This document shows, one piece after another, positions 31,640 to 39,570 of a stretch of DNA of 57,661 nt. Numbering within the stretch: position 1 is the first letter of the stretch; every line of letters begins with the position of its first letter. Both the position numbers and the translations under genes were made by a program. Origin of the DNA: Burkholderiales bacterium (GTDB lineage: Bacteria; Pseudomonadota; Gammaproteobacteria; Burkholderiales; Burkholderiaceae_A); assembly GCA_027486725.1 (NCBI GenBank), contig JAIXOP010000018.1:1-57661 (forward strand), given 5' to 3'. The notes under the pieces were generated by a model that had not been told where the DNA came from, ran no database searches, and saw only the letters and a list, made by a program, of their open reading frames with translations.

Positions 31640-31676
31640 GCCCGACGGCCGTGACCCCGGATTCCCCTGCCCTCCG

Positions 31677-32474
31677 ATGACCCTGAACCCATTTTCAAAC
31701 CTCACCCTGCGCGGCATTGCCAGCGTCTGGCTGCGCAACTTCCTGGTCTGGCGAAAGCTGCTGGTGCCCAGCCTGGTCTTCAATGTGGCCGAGCCCCTCA
31801 TCACCCTGGTGGCGCTGGGCTACGGCCTGGGCCTGCTGGTGGGCCGTGTGGAATCCAATGGCAGCGCCCTGCCCTACATCGTCTTTCTGGCCAGTGGCTC
31901 GGTCTGCATGTCGGCGATGAACTCCGCCAGCTTCGAGGCGCTCTTTAGTGGCTACAGCCGGCTGGGTCCGCAGAAAACCTGGGAGGGGATTCTCAACGCG
32001 CCGGTGAGCTTGGAAGAGATCGTTGCGGCCGAGATCCTGTGGGCGGGCTTCAAGGCTCTATTTACGGGTGCGGCCATCCTGCTGGTGGCACGCCTTCTGG
32101 GGCTGGCCGAGACGGCCCAGCTGCTGCTGGTCTGGCCCCTGCTGCTGCTCGTGGGCATCTGCTTTGCCGCGATGGCAATGGTCTTTACCGTGATGGCCAA
32201 GAGCTACGACTTCTTCAATTACTACCTCACGCTGTTTCTGACGCCCATGATGTTTCTCTCAGGCGTCTATTTTCCCCGCAGCCAGCTGCCCGAAGCCATC
32301 CAGGGCGCCGTGGCGCTGCTGCCGCTCTCGGCCGCCGTCGACCTCATTCGGCCGATTTTTCTGGGCCTAGCCCCCGAGACCCCGATGCGGTCGGTGGCAC
32401 TGCTGCTGGGATACGCGCTGCTCGCCCTGGCGCTCGCCCAGCACCTGGTGCGGCGGCGCTTTGGAGTCACCTGA
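31677..32474 (+). CDS. ABC-2 exporter permease, NodJ type
   Basis: 265 residues from ATG 31677 (earlier in-frame codons lie inside the ATPase gene). Six hydrophobic segments in the ABC-2 layout, with GLGLLVGRV, SGSVCMSAMNSASFEA and PMMFLSGVYFPRSQLPEAIQ, typical of NodJ. 37 bases after its ATPase. Confidence 0.85.
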   Translation: MTLNPFSNLTLRGIASVWLRNFLVWRKLLVPSLVFNVAEPLITLVALGYGLGLLVGRVESNGSALPYIVFLASGSVCMSAMNSASFEALFSGYSRLGPQKTWEGILNAPVSLEEIVAAEILWAGFKALFTGAAILLVARLLGLAETAQLLLVWPLLLLVGICFAAMAMVFTVMAKSYDFFNYYLTLFLTPMMFLSGVYFPRSQLPEAIQGAVALLPLSAAVDLIRPIFLGLAPETPMRSVALLLGYALLALALAQHLVRRRFGVT

Positions 32475-32502
32475 CGACGGGGAAAGCCAACGACGGGCTG
32501 AT

Positions 32503-32892
32503 TCAGCGGCGGGGTGCGGCCTGGGTGGGGATGGTGCCGCGCAGCTCGACCTGGCGGTTGTCCTCGTTCACAAACACCAGCCGGGGCGCAAATTCCTGAG
32601 CCTGGGCCTCGGTCATCTGGGCATAGGTGGCAAGAATCACCAGATCACCCACCGCGGCGTGGCGGGCCGCCGAGCCGTTGAGTGAAATCACGCCCGAGCC
32701 GCGCTCGGCCTTGATGGCGTAGGTCACCAGGCGGCTGCCGTTGTTGATGTTCCAGACATGGAGCTGCTCGAACTCGCGGATGCCCGCGGCATCCAGAAGG
32801 TCTTCATCGATGGCGCAGGAGCCTTCGTAGTGCAATTCGCACTGGGTCACGGTGGCGCGATGAATCTTCGACTTGAGCAGGGTGATGTGCAC
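32503..32892 (-). CDS. panD: Aspartate 1-decarboxylase
   Basis: 129 residues with a GTG start at 32892 (AAGGAG ten bases before); the longer ORF frame is not used. PanD decarboxylates L-aspartate to beta-alanine for pantothenate/CoA. It self-cleaves in YEGSCAID between Gly24 and Ser25, producing the pyruvoyl group from Ser25; the lysine K9 and R54-type residues are present in the body. Full length for PanD (about 126). It converges on the NodJ gene. Confidence 0.95.
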   Translation of the reverse strand: MHITLLKSKIHRATVTQCELHYEGSCAIDEDLLDAAGIREFEQLHVWNINNGSRLVTYAIKAERGSGVISLNGSAARHAAVGDLVILATYAQMTEAQAQEFAPRLVFVNEDNRQVELRGTIPTQAAPRR

Positions 32893-33019
32893 GGTGGTTC
32901 GGCTCCTTGCCGAGAAAAAAGACACACCGTTATTGTGCACCCGCAGCAAATGTCTGTCATAGTGCCGAATTCCACTTTTTCCACAGGGGGCGAGAGCCAC
33001 ATCTGTGGCCCCTGCTCCC

Positions 33020-34285
33020 ATGACGACACCCACCTTCCAGGCGTTCGGCCTTGCCGAACCCATTCAACGCGCCTTGGCTTCCCAAGGCTTCACCGCGCCC
33101 ACGCCCATCCAGGCGGCGGCCATCCCGCTTGCCCTCGAGGGCAAGGACGTTCTGGGCATCGCCCAGACCGGCACCGGGAAAACGGCGGCCTTTGTGCTGC
33201 CAGCCCTGCAGGCCGTGGCGAAATACCGCGCCGAGCAAGGCCACTCGCCACTCAAGCCGCGCCTGGCCAAGTCGGCCCTCTGCCTGATCCTCGCCCCCAC
33301 CCGCGAGCTCGCCAGCCAGATCCACGAGGCCGTGATCGAACTCGGCAAGCCCCTCAAGGTGAGCACCGCCCTCGTGGTCGGTGGCGCCAAGGCCTACCCT
33401 CAGATCAAGGCCATGATGCCCGGCGTGGACATCCTGGTGGCCACGCCCGGCCGACTCGAAGACCATCTCCAATCGCGCCACATCCGGCTCGATGCCACCC
33501 GCATGGCCGTGCTCGATGAGGCCGACCAGATGATGGATCTGGGCTTCATGCCCGCCATCCGCCGCCTGCTGGCCCTGCTGCCCAAGAGCCGCCAGACCAT
33601 GCTGCTGTCGGCCACCATGCCCAAGGAAATCCGCCAGCTCGCCGAGCAGTTTCTGACCTCGCCCGTCGAGGTCTCGGTGGCCCCGCAGAGCAAGCCCATC
33701 GAGTCCATCCGCCAAGAGCTCATCCTGGTGAATCCGGGCGACAAGCCCACCACCCTGGTCGAGCTGCTCGGCGACCCGCTCATCGAGCAGGCCATCGTCT
33801 TTACCCGCACCAAGCATGGCGCCGACCGCGTGCAAAAGCTCATCCGCGATGCGGGCCACTTCACCATGGCCCTGCACGGCAACAAGACCCAGGGTCAGCG
33901 CGACCGTGCGCTCGACGCATTCCGCAATGGTCGGGTCAAGGTTCTGGTGGCCACCGACATCGCCGCCCGCGGCATCGACGTCGACACCATCACCCACGTC
34001 TTCAACTACGACCTGCCCAACATCCCCGAGGCCTATGTTCACCGCATCGGCCGCACCGGCCGTGCTGGACGCGATGGGGTGGCGGTCTCCCTCTGCGAGC
34101 CCAGCGAGCAGAAGCTGGCGCGCCAGATCGAGCGACTGACCGGCTGCAACCTGCTGCCCGAGCACCTGCGCCAGTCGCGCCCACCGCGCAGCCCCGGCAA
34201 TGGCTACAAAGGCCGGCCGGGTGCACGTCCCCAGGGCAAGCCCCGCCAGGGCCGCCCCCACCACGATGCCCGAAGCCCGCGTTAA
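33020..34285 (+). CDS. DEAD-box RNA helicase, RhlE-like
   Basis: 421 residues with every core motif: Q motif ([15 protein letters not shown]), [28 protein letters not shown], and [11 protein letters not shown] basic tail ([20 protein letters not shown] and on) probably binds RNA. GTG at 33005 is also possible, but ATG 33020 fits better. It overlaps the next gene by 20 bases; the divergent spacer to panD is about 127 bases. Confidence 0.92.
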   Translation: MTTPTFQAFGLAEPIQRALASQGFTAPTPIQAAAIPLALEGKDVLGIAQTGTGKTAAFVLPALQAVAKYRAEQGHSPLKPRLAKSALCLILAPTRELASQIHEAVIELGKPLKVSTALVVGGAKAYPQIKAMMPGVDILVATPGRLEDHLQSRHIRLDATRMAVLDEADQMMDLGFMPAIRRLLALLPKSRQTMLLSATMPKEIRQLAEQFLTSPVEVSVAPQSKPIESIRQELILVNPGDKPTTLVELLGDPLIEQAIVFTRTKHGADRVQKLIRDAGHFTMALHGNKTQGQRDRALDAFRNGRVKVLVATDIAARGIDVDTITHVFNYDLPNIPEAYVHRIGRTGRAGRDGVAVSLCEPSEQKLARQIERLTGCNLLPEHLRQSRPPRSPGNGYKGRPGARPQGKPRQGRPHHDARSPR

Positions 34286-34943
34286 GCAGCAGCTCTCGAT
34301 CCCGCTGTTTCCCCTGCGACTGCCACTGCATTCGCAGGGGGTTCTCTCGCTTCAAATCTTCGAAATCCGCTACCTGGACATGGTTCGCCAGCAACACAAA
34401 ACGGGCGAGCCCTTTGGCGTGGTGGCCCTCCATGAGGGCGATGAAATCCGCAAGCCCGGCAAGGAAGAGCGCTTTGCCAGCCTGGGCACCCTGGCCCACA
34501 TCACCGAGTTCAATGCCCTGCAGCCAGCGCTGCTGCACATCGTCTGCGAGGGCGGCGAGCAGTTCCGCATCCGTTCCTCGGAATGCGGCAAGTTCGGGCT
34601 CTGGCGCGCCGAGGTGGATGTCCTCGAGGCTGCACAGCCCGACCCCATCCCACCGGCCTTTCAGTCCGCAGCCAATGCGCTGGGCCATGTGATCGCCGAG
34701 CTGCGCCGCCAGGGCATCCCCGATGCGCGGCTGCCCATTCGCCCGCCCTTTCACCTCGATGAGGCAGGCTGGGTGGCCGACCGCTGGGCGGAGATCGCAC
34801 CCCTATCGCCCCAGCAGCGCCAGACCCTTCTCGAGACCCACACGGGCATCGGCCGGCTGGCACAGATCATGGAATGGCTGGGCGGCATGTTCGACGCGCC
34901 CCCGGCGGGCTCGCCCCCCGACCCCAGCCGAGGGGCACCATGA
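34266..34943 (+). CDS. Lon N-terminal (substrate-binding) domain protein
   Basis: 225 residues from ATG 34266. IPLFPLRLPLHSQGVLSLQIFEIRYLDMV is the LON_substr_bdg (PUA-like) N-terminal fold; no ATPase or peptidase part follows, as in the stand-alone members of this family found in proteobacteria. Possible binder of misfolded proteins or RNA. It overlaps the helicase start of Uup by four bases (ATGA). Confidence 0.85.
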   Translation: MPEARVKQQLSIPLFPLRLPLHSQGVLSLQIFEIRYLDMVRQQHKTGEPFGVVALHEGDEIRKPGKEERFASLGTLAHITEFNALQPALLHIVCEGGEQFRIRSSECGKFGLWRAEVDVLEAAQPDPIPPAFQSAANALGHVIAELRRQGIPDARLPIRPPFHLDEAGWVADRWAEIAPLSPQQRQTLLETHTGIGRLAQIMEWLGGMFDAPPAGSPPDPSRGAP

Positions 34944-36877
34944 GTGCCCTCATGACTCTGCAGGCAGCGCACCTGGCCTATGGCCACGTGGCACTGCTGA
35001 ACAACGCCGAAATGCGGCTCGACCGCGGCGAGCGGCTCGGACTCATTGGCCGAAATGGCACCGGCAAGAGCTCCCTGCTGAAGATCCTGGCAGGCATCGA
35101 GCAGCCCGACGCCGGAGGCCTTCAGCGGCAGCAGGGTCTGCGCTGGGTCTATGTGCCGCAGGAGCCCAGCTTTGCCGAGGTCGACACCCTCTTTGATGCG
35201 GTGGCCCGAGGCCTGGCGCCGCTGCGTGCCCTGCGCGAGGATTACGAGCGCATCGCCTGCGGCGACATCGGTGAGGCCGAGGCCCAGGCGCTAGAAAATC
35301 TCCAGACCCAGATCGAGGCCCTGGATGGCTGGACCTGGGAGCAGCGGGTGCAGGAGACCCTCGAGCGCCTGGGACTGCAGGCGAGCGTGAAGTGCTCGGA
35401 GTGCTCCGGCGGCATGCTCAAGCGCGCCGCCCTGGCCGAGGCCCTGGTGCAGCGGCCGGATGTGCTGCTGCTCGATGAGCCCACCAACCACCTCGACATC
35501 CAGGCCATCGGCTGGCTCGAGGGCCTGCTCACCGAGTGGGGGGGCAGCCTGATTGTGATCAGCCACGACCGTGCCTTTCTGAATGCGGTCTGCACCGGAA
35601 TTCTGGAGCTCGATCGCGGCGTGCTGCGCCGAACCCAGGGCAATCTCGAGGCCTACGAGCGCCACAAGGCCGAGCAGCTTGCGGCCGAGGCGCTGGCCTT
35701 TGCCCGCGAGGACAAGCTCTTGGCCCAGGAAGAGGTCTGGATTCGCAAGGGCGTGGAGGCCCGCCGCACGCGCAGCGTCTCGCGCATTGCGCGGCTCGAG
35801 GCCCTGCGACAGAGCCGTGCCGCCCGCCGCGAGCAGGTCGGCCAGGTGCGCATGGCGATCAGCCGGGGCGGCATCTCCGGCAAGGTGGTGGCCGACCTCG
35901 ACGGCGTGTGCAAGACCTTCCCCGGCCCGCAGCCCAAGCGCATCGTGGACAACCTCACCACGACCATTCTGCGCGGCGACAAGGTGGGGCTGGTGGGCCC
36001 CAATGGTGCGGGCAAGACGACCCTGCTCAAACTCATCCTGGGCGAACTCAGCCCCGACTCCGGCACCGTGCGCCAAGGCACCCGCTGCCAGGTCGCCTAC
36101 TTCGATCAGATGCGCGAGGGCCTGAATCCCGAGGCCACGCTCGAAGACACGATCAGCCCCGGCTCGGAGTGGATCGAGATCGATGGCCATCGGCAGCATG
36201 TGCGCAGCTACCTCGAGTCTTTTTTGTTCTCGCCCGAGCGAGCCCGCTCGCCGGTGCGCAGCCTGAGCGGTGGCGAGCGAAATCGCCTGCTGCTGGCGCG
36301 TCTCTTTGCGCGGCCGGCCAATGTGCTGGTGCTCGATGAGCCGACCAACGACCTCGACATCGAGACCCTCGAGCTGCTCGAGGAGCTGCTGCGCAGCTAC
36401 TCGGGCACGGTCTTTCTGGTGAGCCACGACCGGGTCTTTCTCGACAATGTGGTCGACAGCCTGCTGGTCAACGAGGCACCGGGCCTCTGGCGCGAGGTGG
36501 AGGGCACCATCCAGGACTGGCTTCGCGAAAATGCCCACCGCGAGAATGCCCAGCGCCAGAATGCCCAGCGCCCAAATGCACAGCACGCCCAGGCGGCAGA
36601 ATCCACGCAGACCACCCCACCGAGGGGCCAGAAGGTCAACACCCAAGCCTCCGGACAGCGCTCGACCCCCCTGCTGAGCCGGGCGGAGCAGCGCGAGCTC
36701 GATGGACTTCCCGCCCAAATCGATGCCTGGGAGCAGGAACTCGCCGCCATGGCAGATCGCGCCGGGTCGGAGACCTCGGGGGATTTGTTTCAGGAGATGG
36801 CGGCCCTGCAGGCGAAGATGGACGCTGCCCTCGCCCGTTGGGAAGCCCTGGAGGCCCGCTCTAACGCAGCTGCGTAG
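34940..36877 (+). CDS. uup: ABC-F ATPase, Uup family
   Basis: 645 residues with two ABC domains and no membrane part. First domain: GRNGTGKS, SGGMLKRAALAEAL, LLLLDEPTNHLD; second: GPNGAGKTT, LSGGERNRLLLARL, LVLDEPTNDLD. The Uup C-terminal coiled coil (LDGLPAQIDAWEQELAAMAD) follows. ABC-F proteins act on the ribosome or at structured RNA/DNA; Uup in E. coli affects transposon excision. Between domain 2 and the coiled coil is an in-frame 5-residue repeat (see repeat). 4-base overlap with the preceding gene. Confidence 0.92.
   Translation: MSALMTLQAAHLAYGHVALLNNAEMRLDRGERLGLIGRNGTGKSSLLKILAGIEQPDAGGLQRQQGLRWVYVPQEPSFAEVDTLFDAVARGLAPLRALREDYERIACGDIGEAEAQALENLQTQIEALDGWTWEQRVQETLERLGLQASVKCSECSGGMLKRAALAEALVQRPDVLLLDEPTNHLDIQAIGWLEGLLTEWGGSLIVISHDRAFLNAVCTGILELDRGVLRRTQGNLEAYERHKAEQLAAEALAFAREDKLLAQEEVWIRKGVEARRTRSVSRIARLEALRQSRAARREQVGQVRMAISRGGISGKVVADLDGVCKTFPGPQPKRIVDNLTTTILRGDKVGLVGPNGAGKTTLLKLILGELSPDSGTVRQGTRCQVAYFDQMREGLNPEATLEDTISPGSEWIEIDGHRQHVRSYLESFLFSPERARSPVRSLSGGERNRLLLARLFARPANVLVLDEPTNDLDIETLELLEELLRSYSGTVFLVSHDRVFLDNVVDSLLVNEAPGLWREVEGTIQDWLRENAHRENAQRQNAQRPNAQHAQAAESTQTTPPRGQKVNTQASGQRSTPLLSRAEQRELDGLPAQIDAWEQELAAMADRAGSETSGDLFQEMAALQAKMDAALARWEALEARSNAAA
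36524..36583 (+). repeat. Tandem 15-bp in-frame repeat in uup
   Basis: Four 15-bp units encode residues 529-548 as RENAH, RENAQ, RQNAQ, RPNAQ, with H-A-Q following. They sit between the second ABC domain and the C-terminal coiled coil. Such repeats often vary in number between strains. Confidence 0.8.
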
Positions 36878-37487
36878 CGGGGCTGTTGGCCGTCAGGCTG
36901 CTGTTTTGTTGGGCCGTGGCCGAGGGGAACACCGGCTGGAGCGCTGCATTGATGCGATCCAGAGCACGGGCAGCCTTCTCGAGGTTGTTGAGCAGGCCCG
37001 ATTCAGAGACGCGCATCCCCGAGGCGGCCGACTCCAGTTCCCCACGGCGCGCGGCCGAACGCAAGGCATTCAGAAACACCGCATGCGACTGGGCCATGGG
37101 GTCGCTGTTGGCTCCGACCGAACGCTGCCACTCGCGGATGTCGAGGTAGCGGGCCTCGGCCTCCGGGCAGGAGGGCACCTCGCGCATCTGCCAGGCCCGC
37201 ATGGCGCAGAGCTGCTTTTGATAGTTGTAGTCGTAGACCAGAAAGACGCTGCGCCGCAGCTCGGCAATCATGCGCTGTCGGTCTTCGGGGCGGGGGTCCC
37301 CAAGGCGCTTCCAGAAGGCGTCGTAGTCGGCGGCGCTCAGCGCCCCGGTGCCTCGGGCGACCCGATCAAAGGCATCGACCACCGTGGTGAATCGCGGGGC
37401 GATCTGAGCCTGAGCGTCGGGGCTGACCAGGCTCAGGGCCAAAGCCAGCGCCACCGCAGGAAGCCACACCGCAGATCGCAGGATCAT
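36861..37487 (-). CDS. Exported protein of unknown function
   Basis: 208 residues. A signal peptide (VWLPAVALALALSLVSPDAQA-type, cleaved after AQA near 28) is followed by a helical region with two cysteines (C96 region QLCAMRAWQ, PSCPEAEAR), which could form a disulfide. No known domain is recognised. It is last in the leftward operon, three bases after the lipoprotein gene, and its last 17 bases overlap the convergent uup gene. Confidence 0.75.
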   Translation of the reverse strand: MILRSAVWLPAVALALALSLVSPDAQAQIAPRFTTVVDAFDRVARGTGALSAADYDAFWKRLGDPRPEDRQRMIAELRRSVFLVYDYNYQKQLCAMRAWQMREVPSCPEAEARYLDIREWQRSVGANSDPMAQSHAVFLNALRSAARRGELESAASGMRVSESGLLNNLEKAARALDRINAALQPVFPSATAQQNSSLTANSPATQLR

Positions 37488-37490
37488 GGA

Positions 37491-38066
37491 TCAGCGTGTC
37501 CTTGTCGGCCGGACAGGCGCCTCAGTGCCGGAGGGCTGAGACTGACCGGTGATGCTCTGAAGCACACCGCCAAGCCCTTGCAAGACACCACCCACCGCAT
37601 CGCCCACACCACCCACGACCCCGCCCAGGGCACCGCCACCACTGCTTGTGTTGCTCGACGAACTTGCGTTGGGCGCTGCCGCACCGGGAATGCCCAGGGG
37701 CGCCACAGGAGAAAACTGCAGCAGGGCATCGCCCAGGCCATCGACCAGTGCCTGCACGGGCGTGATCAGCGCATCGAGGCCATCGCCCAGTGCCTGCCCG
37801 GACCCCATGTCGGGCATGGAGAGCACCGGGGAATTGTCGGGCGGGGCATCGCCCGAACCGCCGGCGGCCGGCGGGCCACCCGAATCCACACCGCCCGAGG
37901 GTGCGCCACCAATGGCAGTGACGGGCCCGGTCTCGGTGGAGTCGGCGCCGGTGTTGGCCCGGCCGATCTCGCCCAGGGTCATGCACCCCGAGAGCAAGAG
38001 GGAAACTGCGATCAAAGCAACGAGTGACTGCCGAGAAACTGGTCGCGCGAATGCGTGCTGATTCAT
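37491..38066 (-). CDS. Gly/Ser-rich lipoprotein
   Basis: 191 residues from ATG 38066. A lipobox LLSGC in the signal is followed by a low-complexity, Gly/Ser/Pro-rich chain with the repeated LGDGLD and GGVVGGVGDAVGGVLQGLGGVLQ patterns. Similar Gly-rich lipoproteins are called collagen-like in some Burkholderiales, from memory. Function not clear; probably a surface or periplasmic spacer protein. Confidence 0.7.
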   Translation of the reverse strand: MNQHAFARPVSRQSLVALIAVSLLLSGCMTLGEIGRANTGADSTETGPVTAIGGAPSGGVDSGGPPAAGGSGDAPPDNSPVLSMPDMGSGQALGDGLDALITPVQALVDGLGDALLQFSPVAPLGIPGAAAPNASSSSNTSSGGGALGGVVGGVGDAVGGVLQGLGGVLQSITGQSQPSGTEAPVRPTRTR

Positions 38067-38070
38067 GGCT

Positions 38071-38757
38071 TTATTGTCGCCGAAATGCCAGGGCTGTGAA
38101 GCCGAGAACAAGGGAATTTAAGCAGTGCCAGAGCCAGTGCAGACCGAGGGGGAGGCTGTCGCACAGCGGCAGGTCGAGCTGCCGGGCGGTGAGAGAGGCA
38201 GGAAAAATCAGGGCTGCGATTGCCAGCGACCGAACACGGTGGGGTGCCAAGCCCCGCAGTCGGCTGATCACCACAAAGACCACCAATGCCGTCCAGGCGC
38301 CGACATAGAGCCCCGGAGGAGCCCAGCCGATGTGGGGCTCTGCCGCCGCCATGGCCGCCTCGCCTGCCGCAATGCAGCCAGCCAGGACGGCCAGACCCGC
38401 AACGCCCCAGACGATCTGGGCACCCCCCGACGGTGCGGCGGCCGAGGAGCCGGTCTCGGCGCCTGCCGACCAGAGTCGGGCGGGCAGCAGCGCAGAAAAC
38501 ACTGCCAGGTAGAGCGCGATGAAGGCCACATCGAGCGTGGCCGTCTCCGAGGTGCCGGCCAGGTGAAAAGCCAAACTGCCCAGGCCCACGGCCACGATCA
38601 GGAGCCCCAGAAGCCCCAGCTCCCAGCGGTGGGGGCTTTCTCGGCGCGAGAACACATAGAGGCCAACAAGAATGAAGGCCGCGTTGGTGATGGCGTTGAT
38701 GGGCTCCGACCAGAGGCTGGGGTCGGTGCGTTCGCAGTAGAGGTCGACGGGGGTCAT
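38071..38757 (-). CDS. Ceramidase-domain (CREST-like) membrane hydrolase
   Basis: 228 residues with seven or so hydrophobic segments. DLYCERTD, SEPINAITNAAF, GSLAFHLAGT and HWLWHCLNSLVLG carry the conserved Glu, Asn, His and terminal WH residues that form the metal site of the alkaline ceramidase/CREST superfamily. It would cleave an amide bond in a lipid, but bacterial substrates of this group are unknown. Start at ATG 38757 overlaps the pdeM stop by four bases. Confidence 0.8.
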   Translation of the reverse strand: MTPVDLYCERTDPSLWSEPINAITNAAFILVGLYVFSRRESPHRWELGLLGLLIVAVGLGSLAFHLAGTSETATLDVAFIALYLAVFSALLPARLWSAGAETGSSAAAPSGGAQIVWGVAGLAVLAGCIAAGEAAMAAAEPHIGWAPPGLYVGAWTALVVFVVISRLRGLAPHRVRSLAIAALIFPASLTARQLDLPLCDSLPLGLHWLWHCLNSLVLGFTALAFRRQ

Positions 38758-39566
38758 GGTTTTGGGTGGGTCGCGCGGCGTGGGGAAATGGGGGCTTGGG
38801 GCAGAGGCCAAACGCAGCCCGCGCCCACAGCATAGCGGGCCTCGGCCTGGTGGGCCTCAACCACATGGCCGCCTGTGAATTCACCAAAGGCAGGCAGCGT
38901 CCAGAGCCGGGCGTCGCGCACAAAGATCGGCAGCCGCAGCCGATCGCGGCCAGGCCCCATCAGCAGGCCCACCGGATGCACATGGCCCACAACCCGCACC
39001 AGATCGGCCCGGTCCTGCAGATGCTTGGGAAAGTCGGCCGGCTCGTGGGCAGCCGCGATGGCCAGGCTGGTTTGCGATGCCCTTGGCAAGCCTTGGGCCT
39101 CATCGATGGTCTCGGCCGGCAGATCCATCGACCAGTGTTCGAGAACTTCCAGACCCTCGAGGCATTCTTGGGTGGCCCGCACCGCCCGCCGGTCGTGATT
39201 GCCCGGCAGCAGCACGATGGAATCCAGCAGGCCCTGCGCCACCAGGGGCTCGCGCCAGCCCTGCCAGAGCGCCGCGAGCGCATCCGAGAGGCTGGCTGTG
39301 TTGTGGATCAAATCGCCCACCACCACAAGGCGCTGGATTTGGTGGTGAGCCACCAAGGCCCCCAGGCGATCCAGTGTGGTGGCATCGCTGCCCTCGGGAA
39401 TCGCCAGGCCAGCCGCGCGAAAGGACCGCGCCTTGCCCAGATGCAGGTCAGAGATCAAGGCGGTGCGCGCACCGGGAATCACCATGGCGCGGCGGGCATC
39501 GAGCAGCAGGGGTCCCAGGGCGAGCTCGGGGCTGCCGCGCGAGGGCCCAGGCCTCGGCTCGCCCAT
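38754..39566 (-). CDS. pdeM: Ligase-associated phosphoesterase/endonuclease PdeM
   Basis: 270 residues from ATG 39566. Calcineurin-like metal motifs: ALISDLHLGKA, VVVGDLIHN, LLPGNHDRR, AAAHEP and GHVHPVG. This is the phosphoesterase member of the ligase-associated DNA damage response set (TIGR04123 type), thought to process DNA ends with the exonuclease, ligase and helicase directly upstream. Four bases after the helicase stop. Confidence 0.9.
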   Translation of the reverse strand: MGEPRPGPSRGSPELALGPLLLDARRAMVIPGARTALISDLHLGKARSFRAAGLAIPEGSDATTLDRLGALVAHHQIQRLVVVGDLIHNTASLSDALAALWQGWREPLVAQGLLDSIVLLPGNHDRRAVRATQECLEGLEVLEHWSMDLPAETIDEAQGLPRASQTSLAIAAAHEPADFPKHLQDRADLVRVVGHVHPVGLLMGPGRDRLRLPIFVRDARLWTLPAFGEFTGGHVVEAHQAEARYAVGAGCVWPLPQAPISPRRATHPKP

Positions 39567-39570
39567 GGGA

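Noticed and set aside
36541-36600. Short repeat in uup considered as a CRISPR array
   Set aside because: 15-bp units are contiguous and in frame; no spacers.
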